Positions 15,701 through 23,559 of a stretch of 27,070 nucleotides of DNA are shown piece after piece. The notes below the pieces were generated by a model. That model was not told the origin of the DNA. It ran no database searches and saw nothing but the letters and a program-made list of their open reading frames with translations. This stretch comes from Fibrobacteraceae bacterium (lineage in GTDB: Bacteria; Fibrobacterota; Fibrobacteria; Fibrobacterales; Fibrobacteraceae): the NCBI GenBank assembly GCA_021443045.1, contig JABUUT010000003.1, positions 1 to 27,070 of the forward strand, written 5' to 3'. The stretch's first letter is position 1. Each line of letters opens with the position of its first letter. A program made the translations under genes and the position numbers.

Positions 15701-16442
15701 TATGGCAGAACTGGAAGCCGAACAGTTGCTACACGAACAGAACGCAGCACTAGGAACTCCAGGCAATAACTCCTTTAAGCGCAAAGGCCTTATTTTGCAA
15801 ATGATTCTTGCCTTAAAGCAAATTTGCAACCACCCCGCCACCTACCTAAAAATTCCTATGGAGAGCGAAACTCCAAACGACAACAAAAGCGACAGTCCTA
15901 TTCTCGAATCAGGCAAGTTGCAGATGCTTATAGATCTTCTAAAATCCATTCAGGAGCAAGGTGAAAAAACACTTATTTTTACCCAATTTGCCGAAATGGG
16001 AAAATGGCTCCAAAAGTCCATAGAAAAAGAACTAAACATTAAAGCCGACTTTTACCATGGTGGGTGCACCCAAACCCAGCGTACAAACTTTGTGGACCGT
16101 TTCCAAAACAGCCCCGAAAGCACCATTCTCATTCTTTCTCTAAAAGCCGCTGGCACGGGCCTTAACCTTACAGCCGCAAGCCAGGTCATTCACTACGACC
16201 TTTGGTGGAACCCCGCCATTGAAGCCCAGGCCACCGACCGTGCTTTCCGCATTGGCCAAACAAAAAATGTGCAGGTCCACCGCTTTATTACCAAAGGTAC
16301 CTTCGAAGAAAAAATTAACGCCTTGCTGGAATCTAAAAAAGCCATTGCCAACATGACTGTAAACGCCGGTGAAACTTGGCTTGCCGACATGAACGATCAG
16401 GAATTAAGCGAGATTTTCGGTTTGGACAACAGCATTCTGTAG
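12798..16442 (+). CDS. SWIM/SNF2-family helicase
   Basis: The 1214-residue product begins with the FAATWWSKKWLD block typical of SWIM-domain proteins. A SWIM zinc site follows at 124-135 (CDCKNEIPCKYV), but the final His of CxC...CxH is Tyr134. A long middle region of unassigned fold extends to about 720. The C-terminal half is a full SNF2 ATPase: motif I DDMGLGKT (about 746-753), motif II DEAQ (842-845), motif III SGTPVENRLMEFW, and a HELICc lobe with AGTGLNLT (about 1117) and RAFRIGQT (about 1148). Such proteins remodel or translocate on double-stranded DNA; the cellular role of the bacterial SWIM/SNF2 class is largely unknown. The frame is open from a TTG at 12738, but the ATG at 12798 fits the family start and a promoter just upstream. 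It stands alone. Confidence 0.93.
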   Translation: MDFGSFAATWWSKKWLDTLLKGASPDVVATAMKYYGRNQLYSLDYTDNRIISIVKGPNGGSHDNYIVFPRIPKEKSNVLISLLKQQPTELRAFANNTLTPSIELLLEKCGINLFDESQNVLMNCDCKNEIPCKYVVTTLLGIAKQMAENPFVLFKIHDIDIEFLKNFNSTSTTQTMEVPYESYIVRFITGAPTTIQTTPINLTTDQEISTVLAPIPKFDFEDWHDYSRILPAMLQNFPDFCPAGNFRKSFADEMEFCRKYYEQFNKFEDFAEQFRLYHNKTFMMEGEALQVFHNNGWKWHFEQTKNGQVLNANLAVHTAMGALCALSQGNFFMHHVTVRYLHRILMGAYHLIRTGAIYPQVFWIGKDVAQMRWLPAEMLPDVLAIVSEYERLVPATIALTSRDDDQQLLAAPAEHLLSLFIGQLLRFARKFKPQNQKSRHENLLAFFFDCVSGKLSNNAHSIPEKIQKWFSVYNALDFRAQIIFVCAEQGKEIALDVFVLGSANNGDSSTRVPLRELFQNNDARLLSILSILNGVAESFTPMVRYLELKASSPIVMHGSDLLNFLQNSLKSLEVLGIQAELPKSLLEIKRPKTQMRIGGSLSHGVFNAKDLLDFDWEVSLGDEQISAEEFLKLAENAEGLLKYKTQYIQITDSDLKKLQERVAQKQSGETEIITQTELVKASLTGQSENVGVTLTAQMREQIEAWRSETEVELPTGLNAVMRPYQLRGFSWMYKNLDVGFGCILADDMGLGKTLQVIALLLKLHQEGKFKDAKALIVVPAGLLCNWQMEIKKFAPELTYHAYHGGSRDLQKFSDDILITTYATFRKDVDKLKELQWQAVIIDEAQNIKNADSDQSKRIRSMKAPIKIAMSGTPVENRLMEFWTIMDFCNRGILPGATQFHEQFEIPIQRNGNAAVAEQFRKITAPFMLRRLKTDKSIISDLPDKIIQDEYAELTKSQAILYQKTLEKFMAELEAEQLLHEQNAALGTPGNNSFKRKGLILQMILALKQICNHPATYLKIPMESETPNDNKSDSPILESGKLQMLIDLLKSIQEQGEKTLIFTQFAEMGKWLQKSIEKELNIKADFYHGGCTQTQRTNFVDRFQNSPESTILILSLKAAGTGLNLTAASQVIHYDLWWNPAIEAQATDRAFRIGQTKNVQVHRFITKGTFEEKINALLESKKAIANMTVNAGETWLADMNDQELSEIFGLDNSIL

Positions 16443-16728
16443 AGGCGATTTTACAAAAGGCATTCACCCCAAGTTTTAGTCATAAATTTTCCCGAAGTTC
16501 CCACAAGATTTCGCCCTTTCCCTTGTAAATTTTACCCATAACCCCCTTTTTCAGAAAATGAAAATTCCTGAATTTATCACCTAAAAAGGGCAATGGTATT
16601 GAAGAGTCTTCCATACCTAAAGAAAATAGATAAAAAATGCGGTTTTTTATAATTATTTACATTCCTTATTATCTTTTACCCATTTTCTTTTATTTATATT
16701 CATATTGGATATTTTAGATAGTTGGCAA
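16443..16728. other. AT-rich intergenic region before aroE
   Basis: These 286 bp contain no convincing gene or RNA. There is no standard terminator after the SNF2 gene; CCCTTTTT/AAAAAGGG form only a long-looped inverted repeat (about 16548-16590). The promoter-proximal 100 bp are very AT-rich, with a TATATT hexamer at 16695-16700 that could be the aroE -10, without a clear -35. Confidence 0.5.
16595..16617. promoter_or_regulatory. 23-bp imperfect inverted repeat, possible operator
   Basis: GGTAT-T-GAAGA, a central G, then TCTTC-C-ATACC: ten of eleven positions per arm are complementary. It is about 110 bp before the aroE start and upstream of the AT-rich promoter region. With almost no loop it fits a protein-binding dyad better than an RNA hairpin. 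Confidence 0.4.
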
Positions 16729-17631
16729 ATGTATTTTGCTGACACAGAGGTAATTTTGAGTTTTATCGATGGTAAAACTGAGACGCTATGCATTTACGGG
16801 AGCCCCGTTGCCCACAGTAAATCGCCAGCCATGCACAATGCCCTTTTCAAGGCCTTGGGCATCAATGCTGTTTATGTTCCCTACGCTCCAGACCCACAAA
16901 ACCTTGAAACGGCCATTGCCGGTTTTAGGGCCATGAAGTTCCGCGGAGCCAACGTGACTATTCCCTACAAGAGCGATGTTGCAAAACTGGTAGACGAAAT
17001 TTCGCCAATTTCACAGTTTACCGGCAGCGTAAACACCCTGTACTGGAAAGACGGCGTGGCCGGGGGCACTTTATGTGGCACCACCACCGACCCTTACGGA
17101 TGCATTCGCAACCTGGAAGAGAATGGTGTAAAAGTGCAAGGGAAAAAAGTGGCCCTTTTAGGAAACGGTGGGGCAGCCAAAGCCATCGCCTACACTCTTT
17201 TAGAACAAAAAAATCAATTGACCATCGTCTGCCGCAGCAAAGAAAAAGGCATGGATCTGGCAAAAAATTTGGAACCTTCTTTTGGAAGCCAGCGTTGCAC
17301 CGTAACCACCTTTGACGAGTTTCCAACAGTATCCAACGCCATTGATATCATTATCAACGCCACCTCCGTGGGAATGGAGCCAAACATAGACCAGTCCCCA
17401 TTAGACGGAAACACCATTCATTCTAGCCAGGTGGTTTGCGACATTGTGTACGCTCCACCTATGACAAAGCTTTTGAAAATGGCCCAGGCCAAAGGGTGCA
17501 AGATTGTTACCGGTGAAGGCATGCTGGTTCATCAAGGTTTGGAAAGTTTCAAAAAATGGTTTCCGGCAGAAACAGCAGGCAAAACCAACGAAGAATTGAC
17601 AAGTATTATGCGTAACGGTATGAGGGTATAA
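16729..17631 (+). CDS. aroE: Shikimate dehydrogenase
   Basis: The 300-residue product catalyses the NADPH-dependent reduction of 3-dehydroshikimate to shikimate. It carries IYGSPVAHSKSPAMHN at the substrate domain, NVTIPYK with catalytic Lys81, TTTDPYG with catalytic Asp121, the nucleotide loop GNGGAAKA, NATSVGM, and the C-terminal GEGMLVHQG. The ATG at 16729 is chosen; a TTG at 16705 is also in frame, and no strong ribosome binding site marks either. The N-terminal stretch before IYG is about 15 residues longer than usual, so a still later start is possible. Its stop overlaps the next start (TAATG), so it is coupled to the aroK-aroB fusion. Confidence 0.95.
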   Translation: MYFADTEVILSFIDGKTETLCIYGSPVAHSKSPAMHNALFKALGINAVYVPYAPDPQNLETAIAGFRAMKFRGANVTIPYKSDVAKLVDEISPISQFTGSVNTLYWKDGVAGGTLCGTTTDPYGCIRNLEENGVKVQGKKVALLGNGGAAKAIAYTLLEQKNQLTIVCRSKEKGMDLAKNLEPSFGSQRCTVTTFDEFPTVSNAIDIIINATSVGMEPNIDQSPLDGNTIHSSQVVCDIVYAPPMTKLLKMAQAKGCKIVTGEGMLVHQGLESFKKWFPAETAGKTNEELTSIMRNGMRV

Positions 17632-19241
17632 TGAAGGAACATATTTTTTTCACAGGTTTTATGGCAAGCGGAAAAAGCCGCACCGGAAGAGCTTTGGCCG
17701 AACATCTGGGACGCCCCTTTATTGATACCGACGCTGTTATTGTAGAACGGGCCGAAAAATCCATTTCCGAAATTTTTGCCATGGATGGGGAAGAAACTTT
17801 TAGGCAAATGGAAAAAGACATTATTGCGGAGATTTGTCAAAAAGATACTCCCTGTGTCGTTTCCCTTGGAGGCGGAGCCCTCACTAAGAAAGAAAACTTA
17901 GAAGCCATCCGCGGCGCAGGCATCATTATCCGCCTGTGGGCAAAACCGGAGGTTCTTTCTGAGCGCATAGGACGCAAAAACACTCGCCCCCTCTTGGCCA
18001 ACCTAGACGATCAGGAGCGCCTTGAAAAAATAAAGGTAATGCTAAAGGAACGTGAAGGCAACTACGCCTGCGCCGACTTTAGTGTAGAAAGCACCAACGA
18101 ACTTACAGAAACCTATGTTATTGGGCGCATTATGCAAATGATGCGTTTTTGGAAAAATAAGGCACTTACGGTAAGGCCATCTAGTGGCGGAAGCTACCCC
18201 ATTTTTATTGGGAACAACATTATTCCAGAAGCCGGAGCCCTGCTGGAAGGCCTACGCCTAGCTCCATCCCATGAATTTCTGGTTTGTACCGACACCACCA
18301 TTGCAAAGGCTCAAAACAATATGTTGGGAGCCTTGCGAGTGCAAGGTGGCCGCTGCCCCGTATTTAAATTTCAGGCTGGAGAAAAAAACAAGACCCTCCA
18401 CAATTTGAATCAGCTATACAGCTTTATGCTTCACAGAAACTACACCCGAAAAAGCTGCCTGCTGCAATTTTCCGGTGGCGTTGTGGGCGACATGGCCGGC
18501 TTTGGAGCCGCCACCTACCAGAGAGGCATTCCCTTTATTCAGTTCCCCACCACCTTGCTTAGCATGGTCGATAGTTCCGTGGGTGGTAAAGTTGCCGTAA
18601 ACCACCCCGAAGGAAAAAACATGATTGGAGCATTCTACCAGCCTGAGGCTGTGGTGTGCGACATGTCTGTGCTTAGCACCCTAAATGAGAATGAATATTT
18701 AGCAGGCCTTGCAGAAATTGTAAAGTACGGCGTTATTTATGACGAAGAATTTTTCTCCTACATCGAAAACAATGTGGAAAAAATCAAGGCTCACGATTTG
18801 GAAGTGTTAAAGCACCTCATATACCGCAGCTGTTCCATTAAGGCCGAAGTGGTTGGCATCGACGAAAAAGAAGCAGGCCTAAGAGCCATTCTGAATTACG
18901 GCCACACCTTTGGGCACGCCATTGAAAAATTGACCCACTACGAAATGTTCTCTCACGGAATTGCCGTAAGCCTTGGCATGCGAGTGGCTGCAAGAGCTTC
19001 TGTTCTTTTGGATAAATTAACAAAAGATGCCGAAGAACGGCAAAACAAGCTTTTAAACGCTTTGGGATTCCCTCAAAAATACAACATTAACGTGGAATCG
19101 GCCTGGAATGCCATGTCGGTAGATAAAAAGGCAGAAAAAGGAACTCGCGTTTACATTTTACCCACCCAAATCGGCGCGGTACAAAAAGTCTGCAATGTGG
19201 AAAAAGATATTATCAATCAAGCCTGGGAGGCTATAATATGA
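17631..19241 (+). CDS. aroKB: Shikimate kinase / 3-dehydroquinate synthase fusion
   Basis: The 536-residue protein joins two shikimate-pathway enzymes. Residues 1 to about 172 are shikimate kinase: Walker A GFMASGKS (9-16), the shikimate-binding DTD (32-34) and FRQME, GGGA (80-83), and the lid around RKNTRPLL. Residues from about 178 to the end are 3-dehydroquinate synthase: the NAD-binding FSGGVVGDMAGFGAA, RGIPFIQFPTTLLSMVDSS, GGKVAVN, the metal-site Glu in GLAEIVKYG, and the metal-site histidines of NYGHTFGHAIE. The two reactions are not consecutive (steps 5 and 2). GAGGG lies just before the ATG, inside the aroE end. Both active sites look complete. AroK-AroB fusions are known in a few bacterial lineages. 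Confidence 0.95.
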   Translation: MKEHIFFTGFMASGKSRTGRALAEHLGRPFIDTDAVIVERAEKSISEIFAMDGEETFRQMEKDIIAEICQKDTPCVVSLGGGALTKKENLEAIRGAGIIIRLWAKPEVLSERIGRKNTRPLLANLDDQERLEKIKVMLKEREGNYACADFSVESTNELTETYVIGRIMQMMRFWKNKALTVRPSSGGSYPIFIGNNIIPEAGALLEGLRLAPSHEFLVCTDTTIAKAQNNMLGALRVQGGRCPVFKFQAGEKNKTLHNLNQLYSFMLHRNYTRKSCLLQFSGGVVGDMAGFGAATYQRGIPFIQFPTTLLSMVDSSVGGKVAVNHPEGKNMIGAFYQPEAVVCDMSVLSTLNENEYLAGLAEIVKYGVIYDEEFFSYIENNVEKIKAHDLEVLKHLIYRSCSIKAEVVGIDEKEAGLRAILNYGHTFGHAIEKLTHYEMFSHGIAVSLGMRVAARASVLLDKLTKDAEERQNKLLNALGFPQKYNINVESAWNAMSVDKKAEKGTRVYILPTQIGAVQKVCNVEKDIINQAWEAII

Positions 19242-20221
19242 ATATTTTGGTCACAGGGGGTACTGGTGCCCTTGGCTTTCATATTCTATCAAGTTTAGTA
19301 GGCACAGCCCACGAACTTTATAGTTTCAGCAACGAGCAACCGCAACCTTGGCAAAAGGTAGAAGGGGTTCAGTACCTTACAGGCGATTTGCTCAACTACA
19401 AGAATTTACTTGAAGTCATTCAAAAGGCAAATCCTAGCCACATTTATCATTTGGCCAGCCAGTCTTCTGTGGGAATTTCTTACCAGAAACCCTACGAAAC
19501 CCTAAGCATCAACCTGCTGGGCGCCCAGAACTTGCTCGAAGCCACACGGCAGGCCGCCCCAAAAGCGAAAGTAATGCTTTTAAGCTCCAGTGAAATTTAT
19601 GGCAAAACCGACAGGCAGCTCACCTACCTGCACAAAGAAGACGACAAGCCAAATCCGCTAACCCCCTACGCCACATCTAAAGCCTGCATGGAACTTTTAG
19701 GCAACCAGTTTATTAATGCCTACGGCATGCACATTAACTTTGTGCGCCCCTTCCATTTTACAGGCCCCCACCACAGCCGTCGTTTTCTAATTCCTTCCAT
19801 TGCACACCAACTTGTAAAAATTAAGCATTACGGCACCGAACCGGTGGTATACTCCGGCAGCCTCGATGTTAGCCGCGATGTGGTAGACGTGCGCGATGTG
19901 GCTAGAGGCATGATTCAAATTTTAAACACCGCCGAATCTGGGGAGGTGTACAATATTTGCTGTGGAAAATCATACACCTTCCGTGAACTGATTGAACTTT
20001 TGGTGGACGTTGCCGGCGTTAGTGTAGACTTCCGCTACGACCCATCTCACGAACGCTCCAACGACATTCCTCTTTTAATTGGCGACCCAACAAAAATTAC
20101 CAGTTTAGGTTGGAAGCCTATGATCAGCATGGAAGATAGCCTTACAGATTTATTCAACGAAATGGTAATGCGCAGAAGAACTGAATTAAAGATGGGCATG
20201 GGCAAAGACCTGCCAATATAA
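19238..20221 (+). CDS. rmd: GDP-6-deoxy-4-keto-mannose reductase-like epimerase
   Basis: The 327-residue product is a short-chain NAD(P) sugar-nucleotide enzyme: TGGTGALGF (6-14) is the Rossmann loop, and Tyr144/Lys148 (PYATSK) with the preceding LLSSSEIYG form the catalytic triad. The blocks HLASQSSVGISYQKP, RPFHFTGP, SLDVSRDVVDVRDVARG and GEVYNICCG are closest to Rmd, which reduces GDP-4-keto-6-deoxy-mannose to GDP-D-rhamnose for surface glycans. A related 4,6-dehydratase or epimerase is possible. It overlaps the aroK-aroB stop by ATGA, with GGGAGG seven bases upstream, and is followed by a strong terminator. The dehydratase that would supply its substrate is not in the window. Confidence 0.8.
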   Translation: MNILVTGGTGALGFHILSSLVGTAHELYSFSNEQPQPWQKVEGVQYLTGDLLNYKNLLEVIQKANPSHIYHLASQSSVGISYQKPYETLSINLLGAQNLLEATRQAAPKAKVMLLSSSEIYGKTDRQLTYLHKEDDKPNPLTPYATSKACMELLGNQFINAYGMHINFVRPFHFTGPHHSRRFLIPSIAHQLVKIKHYGTEPVVYSGSLDVSRDVVDVRDVARGMIQILNTAESGEVYNICCGKSYTFRELIELLVDVAGVSVDFRYDPSHERSNDIPLLIGDPTKITSLGWKPMISMEDSLTDLFNEMVMRRRTELKMGMGKDLPI

Positions 20222-20253
20222 AACGACCAAAGGGCTATTATAACCGATAAAAG

Positions 20254-20287
20254 GCTGTAGTTTTCCGATAACTACAGCTATTTTTTT
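20254..20287 (+). terminator. Intrinsic terminator after the aro/rmd operon
   Basis: A perfect 9-bp stem GCTGTAGTT / AACTACAGC (20254-20262, 20270-20278) encloses a 7-base loop and is followed by TA and seven T. It should end the aroE operon. The next gene starts only 26 bp after the T-run, so either read-through or a promoter within this short stretch is needed. Confidence 0.88.
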
Positions 20288-20313
20288 ATGCCTAATTTTT
20301 TATTTTTATATGT

Positions 20314-21330
20314 ATGGCTATGGTTTACAGGTTTAAAATAGTTGTGGTGGCACTGCTTTTTGCGTTGGTGTCCTTTTCTTTTGCAAACGACTTTTACCCC
20401 CATACCCCAAGCACAAAGGAATTCAACGAAACCTGGAGTTACCAGTTTGTTTTCGACAACGGAACCCGAGCCTTTGTTTCCTACTCCACCCTCTACATTC
20501 CTGGCACCGGCCCAAAAATTGGCTGCGAGCTCACCTTTTGGAACTTTAACGGCAAAACCTACACCGTAGGCCGCCAGTACCCTCCCGAACGCCTCAAGGC
20601 AAGCAAAGCCACCGCCACCATAGACATTAAGGGCGAATACAAAATGGAAGGCGCCCCAGGCATAAACCACCGGGTACTCTTTACAGCCGACAAAGGGGGT
20701 AAATTCTTTTTAGACCTTAAATTCGACAGTGCCCTTCCTGGAAAAAATTACACCCAAATGCCATGGTTCATCAAGGGAAACAAATTTTCGGAACAAGTTC
20801 ACATTCCCTACGGCAGAGTCAGTGGCAAAATTGGCTACAACAGCGACACCCTTACCGTAAAGGGATACGCCTATATGGACCAGAACTGGCAAACCGTGCA
20901 GGCCACCGATATTGCAGTGCGTTCCATTTGTTTTAGCACCAACGCTCAAAACCCCATGTATGCTGGGCGAATTTCAATTAGCACCGAAGGAAAACTTATT
21001 GGCTACGCCCTATACAATGATGGTAGCGGAGTAAAAGTGATTACTCCCAAGCGCATTCAAGATGGAGCAAATATTGAATCGGCCAGTGACTACAACGGAA
21101 AAAAGTTTCCAAAAGAAAAATTGATTATCACTTGGAACGAAGATGTTCCTCCCCTTTCTTTTGATGTAGAAAAGCCCTTCCAAAAGGCCAGCATATTAGA
21201 CAAAGTAGACGGATGGCTCGCTAAAAAAGCCATGAAAATGGTAGCAGGAGAAATTCTGTTCTACCGGGGCCGTTCCGATGGCAGCAATGGGAAAAAAATC
21301 GACTGGAGCATTACAGGAGAAAAAGACTAA
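20314..21330 (+). CDS. Secreted lipocalin-like protein (CrtC/AttH type)
   Basis: The 338-residue product has a signal peptide (to about residue 24, cleaved after FSFA). The remainder is beta-rich. The segment YGRVSGKIGYNSDTLTVKGY followed by AYMDQNWQTV resembles the central block of hydroxyneurosporene synthase (CrtC), AttH and Svf1 proteins, which are two-lobed lipocalin-like folds often acting on or carrying hydrophobic molecules. The AttH-type DxNW is present. This is a similarity by motif and size, not a firm match, and carotenoid hydration is not implied. The ATG at 20314 or the one at 20320 could be the start; there is no clear ribosome binding site. Its stop overlaps the hisA start (TAATG). 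Confidence 0.6.
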   Translation: MAMVYRFKIVVVALLFALVSFSFANDFYPHTPSTKEFNETWSYQFVFDNGTRAFVSYSTLYIPGTGPKIGCELTFWNFNGKTYTVGRQYPPERLKASKATATIDIKGEYKMEGAPGINHRVLFTADKGGKFFLDLKFDSALPGKNYTQMPWFIKGNKFSEQVHIPYGRVSGKIGYNSDTLTVKGYAYMDQNWQTVQATDIAVRSICFSTNAQNPMYAGRISISTEGKLIGYALYNDGSGVKVITPKRIQDGANIESASDYNGKKFPKEKLIITWNEDVPPLSFDVEKPFQKASILDKVDGWLAKKAMKMVAGEILFYRGRSDGSNGKKIDWSITGEKD

Positions 21331-22115
21331 TGACCAAATTTAGACCCTGCATAGACCTCCACGACGGAAAAGTAAAGCAAATTGTAGGTAGCTCCCTAAC
21401 CGATAGTGGTGCAGGTCTCAAGACAAACTTTGAAACAGACCGTAGCCCAGCCTGGTTTGCAGAGCTGTATAAAAAAGACGGCATAACCGGCGGACACTTA
21501 ATTATGCTAGGCAAAGGCAACGAAGAAGCCGCCTTAGAAGCCCTTGCCGCCTATCCAGGCGGTTTACAAGTAGGCGGCGGCATCAATGCCGAAAATGCAT
21601 CCAAATACATTAATGCAGGGGCCAGCCATGTGATTGTGACCAGTTGGATTTTTCCAGAAGGCAAACTAGACAGAAAAAGGCTGGAAGAACTTGTAAATGC
21701 GGCAGGCAGGGAGCACCTTATTCTTGACCTCAGCTGCAAACGCACCGGCCTAGACCAAAACGGAAAGCCAATCTGGAACATAGCCATTAACCGCTGGCAA
21801 ACCCTTATCGACATAACCATTAGCAGAGAAACCCTTACAGACTTGGCTAATTACTGCGACCAGTTTTTGATTCATGCTGCCGACGTGGAAGGAAAGCAGC
21901 AGGGAATGGATGAAGATTTAATTCGTTTCTTGGCAAGATACAGCCCCATTCCCACCACTTATGCTGGGGGAGCCAAAAGCCTAGACGACTTAAAACGCTG
22001 TAAGGAAATTTCGAACGGGAAAATAGACCTCACCATCGGCAGTGCCCTAGACATGTTTGGTGGCAAAGGAGTTAAATATGACGAATGCGTCAAATTCAAC
22101 AAAGCACAAGATTAA
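21330..22115 (+). CDS. hisA: Eukaryotic-type HisA (ProFAR isomerase)
   Basis: The 261-residue TIM-barrel protein catalyses the Amadori isomerisation of ProFAR to PRFAR in histidine synthesis. Its sequence is of the HIS6 form known from fungi and plants rather than the usual bacterial HisA: MTKFRPCIDLHDGKVKQIVG at the start, FAELYKKDGITGGHLIMLG, LQVGGGINAENA, GASHVIVTSWIFP, LILDLSCK, INRWQT, FLIHAADVEGKQQGMDED, TYAGGAKSLDDL and LTIGSALDMFGG. The general acid/base residues are Asp9 and probably the Asp of HAADVEG. No other his gene is nearby. GGAG lies ten bases before the ATG, which overlaps the previous stop. Confidence 0.9.
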   Translation: MTKFRPCIDLHDGKVKQIVGSSLTDSGAGLKTNFETDRSPAWFAELYKKDGITGGHLIMLGKGNEEAALEALAAYPGGLQVGGGINAENASKYINAGASHVIVTSWIFPEGKLDRKRLEELVNAAGREHLILDLSCKRTGLDQNGKPIWNIAINRWQTLIDITISRETLTDLANYCDQFLIHAADVEGKQQGMDEDLIRFLARYSPIPTTYAGGAKSLDDLKRCKEISNGKIDLTIGSALDMFGGKGVKYDECVKFNKAQD

Positions 22116-23547
22116 CGATAAATTAGATAGTCGACCAGCCATCTTTGGGCGCACTGTAACCAGCACTTTCCGCAAATACTATGGCATCAAGCACAAGCCT
22201 CCTGGAAATGTTCGCACCTGCTGGATTCCGCCTATCGTATTTGGTTCGGTTTTTCTGAATATTCCCAAGTTGCTAAAGCTACGTTTCTATCTAAAAAAAG
22301 AGCGAAAGAATCGCCCCAAAGATGATGTGCGCGTGCTGTTCTATTCCGACTGTCTGGACGAAACCAACGGCATTGCGAACAACCTGCGCAACGTGGTTCC
22401 CTATATGAGAGAACACGGCATGACCGCCTACCTTGCAGGTAACGCATTTAACACACGGCCCTGCGGCGTAGTGGAAAACAGCTACTGCTTTCTGCTGCCC
22501 CGCATGTTCAGCATGGAACAGCTGGGGTACGCCAACAGCGAACTTGCCATTCCTCGTGTGGGGCCTGCGCTACGGCTATTAAAGCGCTATCCCATTGATT
22601 TAATTGAACTAGAAACTCCTAGCCCAGGCGCATGGCTGATTTGTCTCTGTGCAAAGGTGGCGGGTATAAAAGTTTTTAGCCACTACCGCACCGATGTTCC
22701 CACCTACACAAAAACTTTGGTAAAAGCCAAGTGGATGCACTCCTACGTTCTTTGGCTTATGCAGGTGTTCTACCGCATGGCCCGGCCTGTGATTAGCCCC
22801 TGCGAAGACTATGCCAAAATTTTGACCAGCGAATTAAAAGTGCCAGAAAACCAGGTACAAATTTTACCCCGGGGGCTACCCCTTGAAAAATTTTCCCCAG
22901 AACTTCGAGGAAAGGGAACCTGGGAAAAATTCAGCCCCGTAGAAACCTCTGGCAGTGTCGGCAATACAGCCATCTCTACAAACAACACTTCCCGCAAGGT
23001 GCGTTTTTCCTTTATCGGGCGAATTTCAAAAGAAAAGAACCTGGAATTTTTAAACAACGTATGGAAAAAATTTGCAGCAAAGCACAAGGATGTGGAACTG
23101 ATGTACGTTGGTTATGGCTGGTATTTGGAAGAAATTAAAAAATTCTTTGAAGGAGACGGATCCGTACATTTTGCAGGAGAGCAAGGTGGTGAAACCCTGG
23201 CCGCCCTCTATGCCGATTCCGACTTTTTCCTTTTCCCAAGCACCACAGATACCTTTGGAAATGTGGTGGTCGAAGCCATGGCCACAGGAACGCCTGCCTT
23301 AGTGAGCAACTACGGCGGCCCTCACGATATTGTAATAGACGAGCAGGCTGGCCGAATTTTGCCCATTGATGAAGAACAATGGCTTAATGCCTTAGAAGAA
23401 TGTAGACAACTTAAGCTAGAAAAGCCGGAAGCATACGAATCCATGCGCAAAATCTGCCATCAACGCAGCCAAAAATACACCATGGAAAGTTCCACCAAGG
23501 CTCAATTTGACTACTTCAGAAAACTGATGAAGGAATGCTACCCATAG
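22078..23547 (+). CDS. GT4-family glycosyltransferase
   Basis: The 489-residue product has two Rossmann-like domains of the GT-B fold. The N-domain starts near residue 78 (VRVLFYSDCLDETNGIANNL) after a basic, partly hydrophobic N-terminal extension. The C-domain starts around FSFIGRISKEKNLEFL and includes TTDTFGNVVVEAMATGTP, with Glu399 in the EX7E-type motif that binds the nucleotide sugar, as in MgtA/PimB-like mannosyltransferases. A Gly/Ser/Thr-rich insert of about 25 residues separates the domains. It probably transfers a sugar to a lipid or glycan on the cytoplasmic side of the inner membrane. AAGGAG six bases before the ATG at 22078 fixes the start, which overlaps hisA by 38 bp. Confidence 0.88.
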   Translation: MTNASNSTKHKINDKLDSRPAIFGRTVTSTFRKYYGIKHKPPGNVRTCWIPPIVFGSVFLNIPKLLKLRFYLKKERKNRPKDDVRVLFYSDCLDETNGIANNLRNVVPYMREHGMTAYLAGNAFNTRPCGVVENSYCFLLPRMFSMEQLGYANSELAIPRVGPALRLLKRYPIDLIELETPSPGAWLICLCAKVAGIKVFSHYRTDVPTYTKTLVKAKWMHSYVLWLMQVFYRMARPVISPCEDYAKILTSELKVPENQVQILPRGLPLEKFSPELRGKGTWEKFSPVETSGSVGNTAISTNNTSRKVRFSFIGRISKEKNLEFLNNVWKKFAAKHKDVELMYVGYGWYLEEIKKFFEGDGSVHFAGEQGGETLAALYADSDFFLFPSTTDTFGNVVVEAMATGTPALVSNYGGPHDIVIDEQAGRILPIDEEQWLNALEECRQLKLEKPEAYESMRKICHQRSQKYTMESSTKAQFDYFRKLMKECYP

Positions 23548-23559
23548 CAGGCAAATTTC

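Noticed and set aside
12147..16442. A phage-defence island made of vsr and the SNF2 helicase
   Set aside because: The genes are on opposite strands, no methyltransferase, DUF1998 or nuclease partner of known systems is present, and nothing else here suggests defence.
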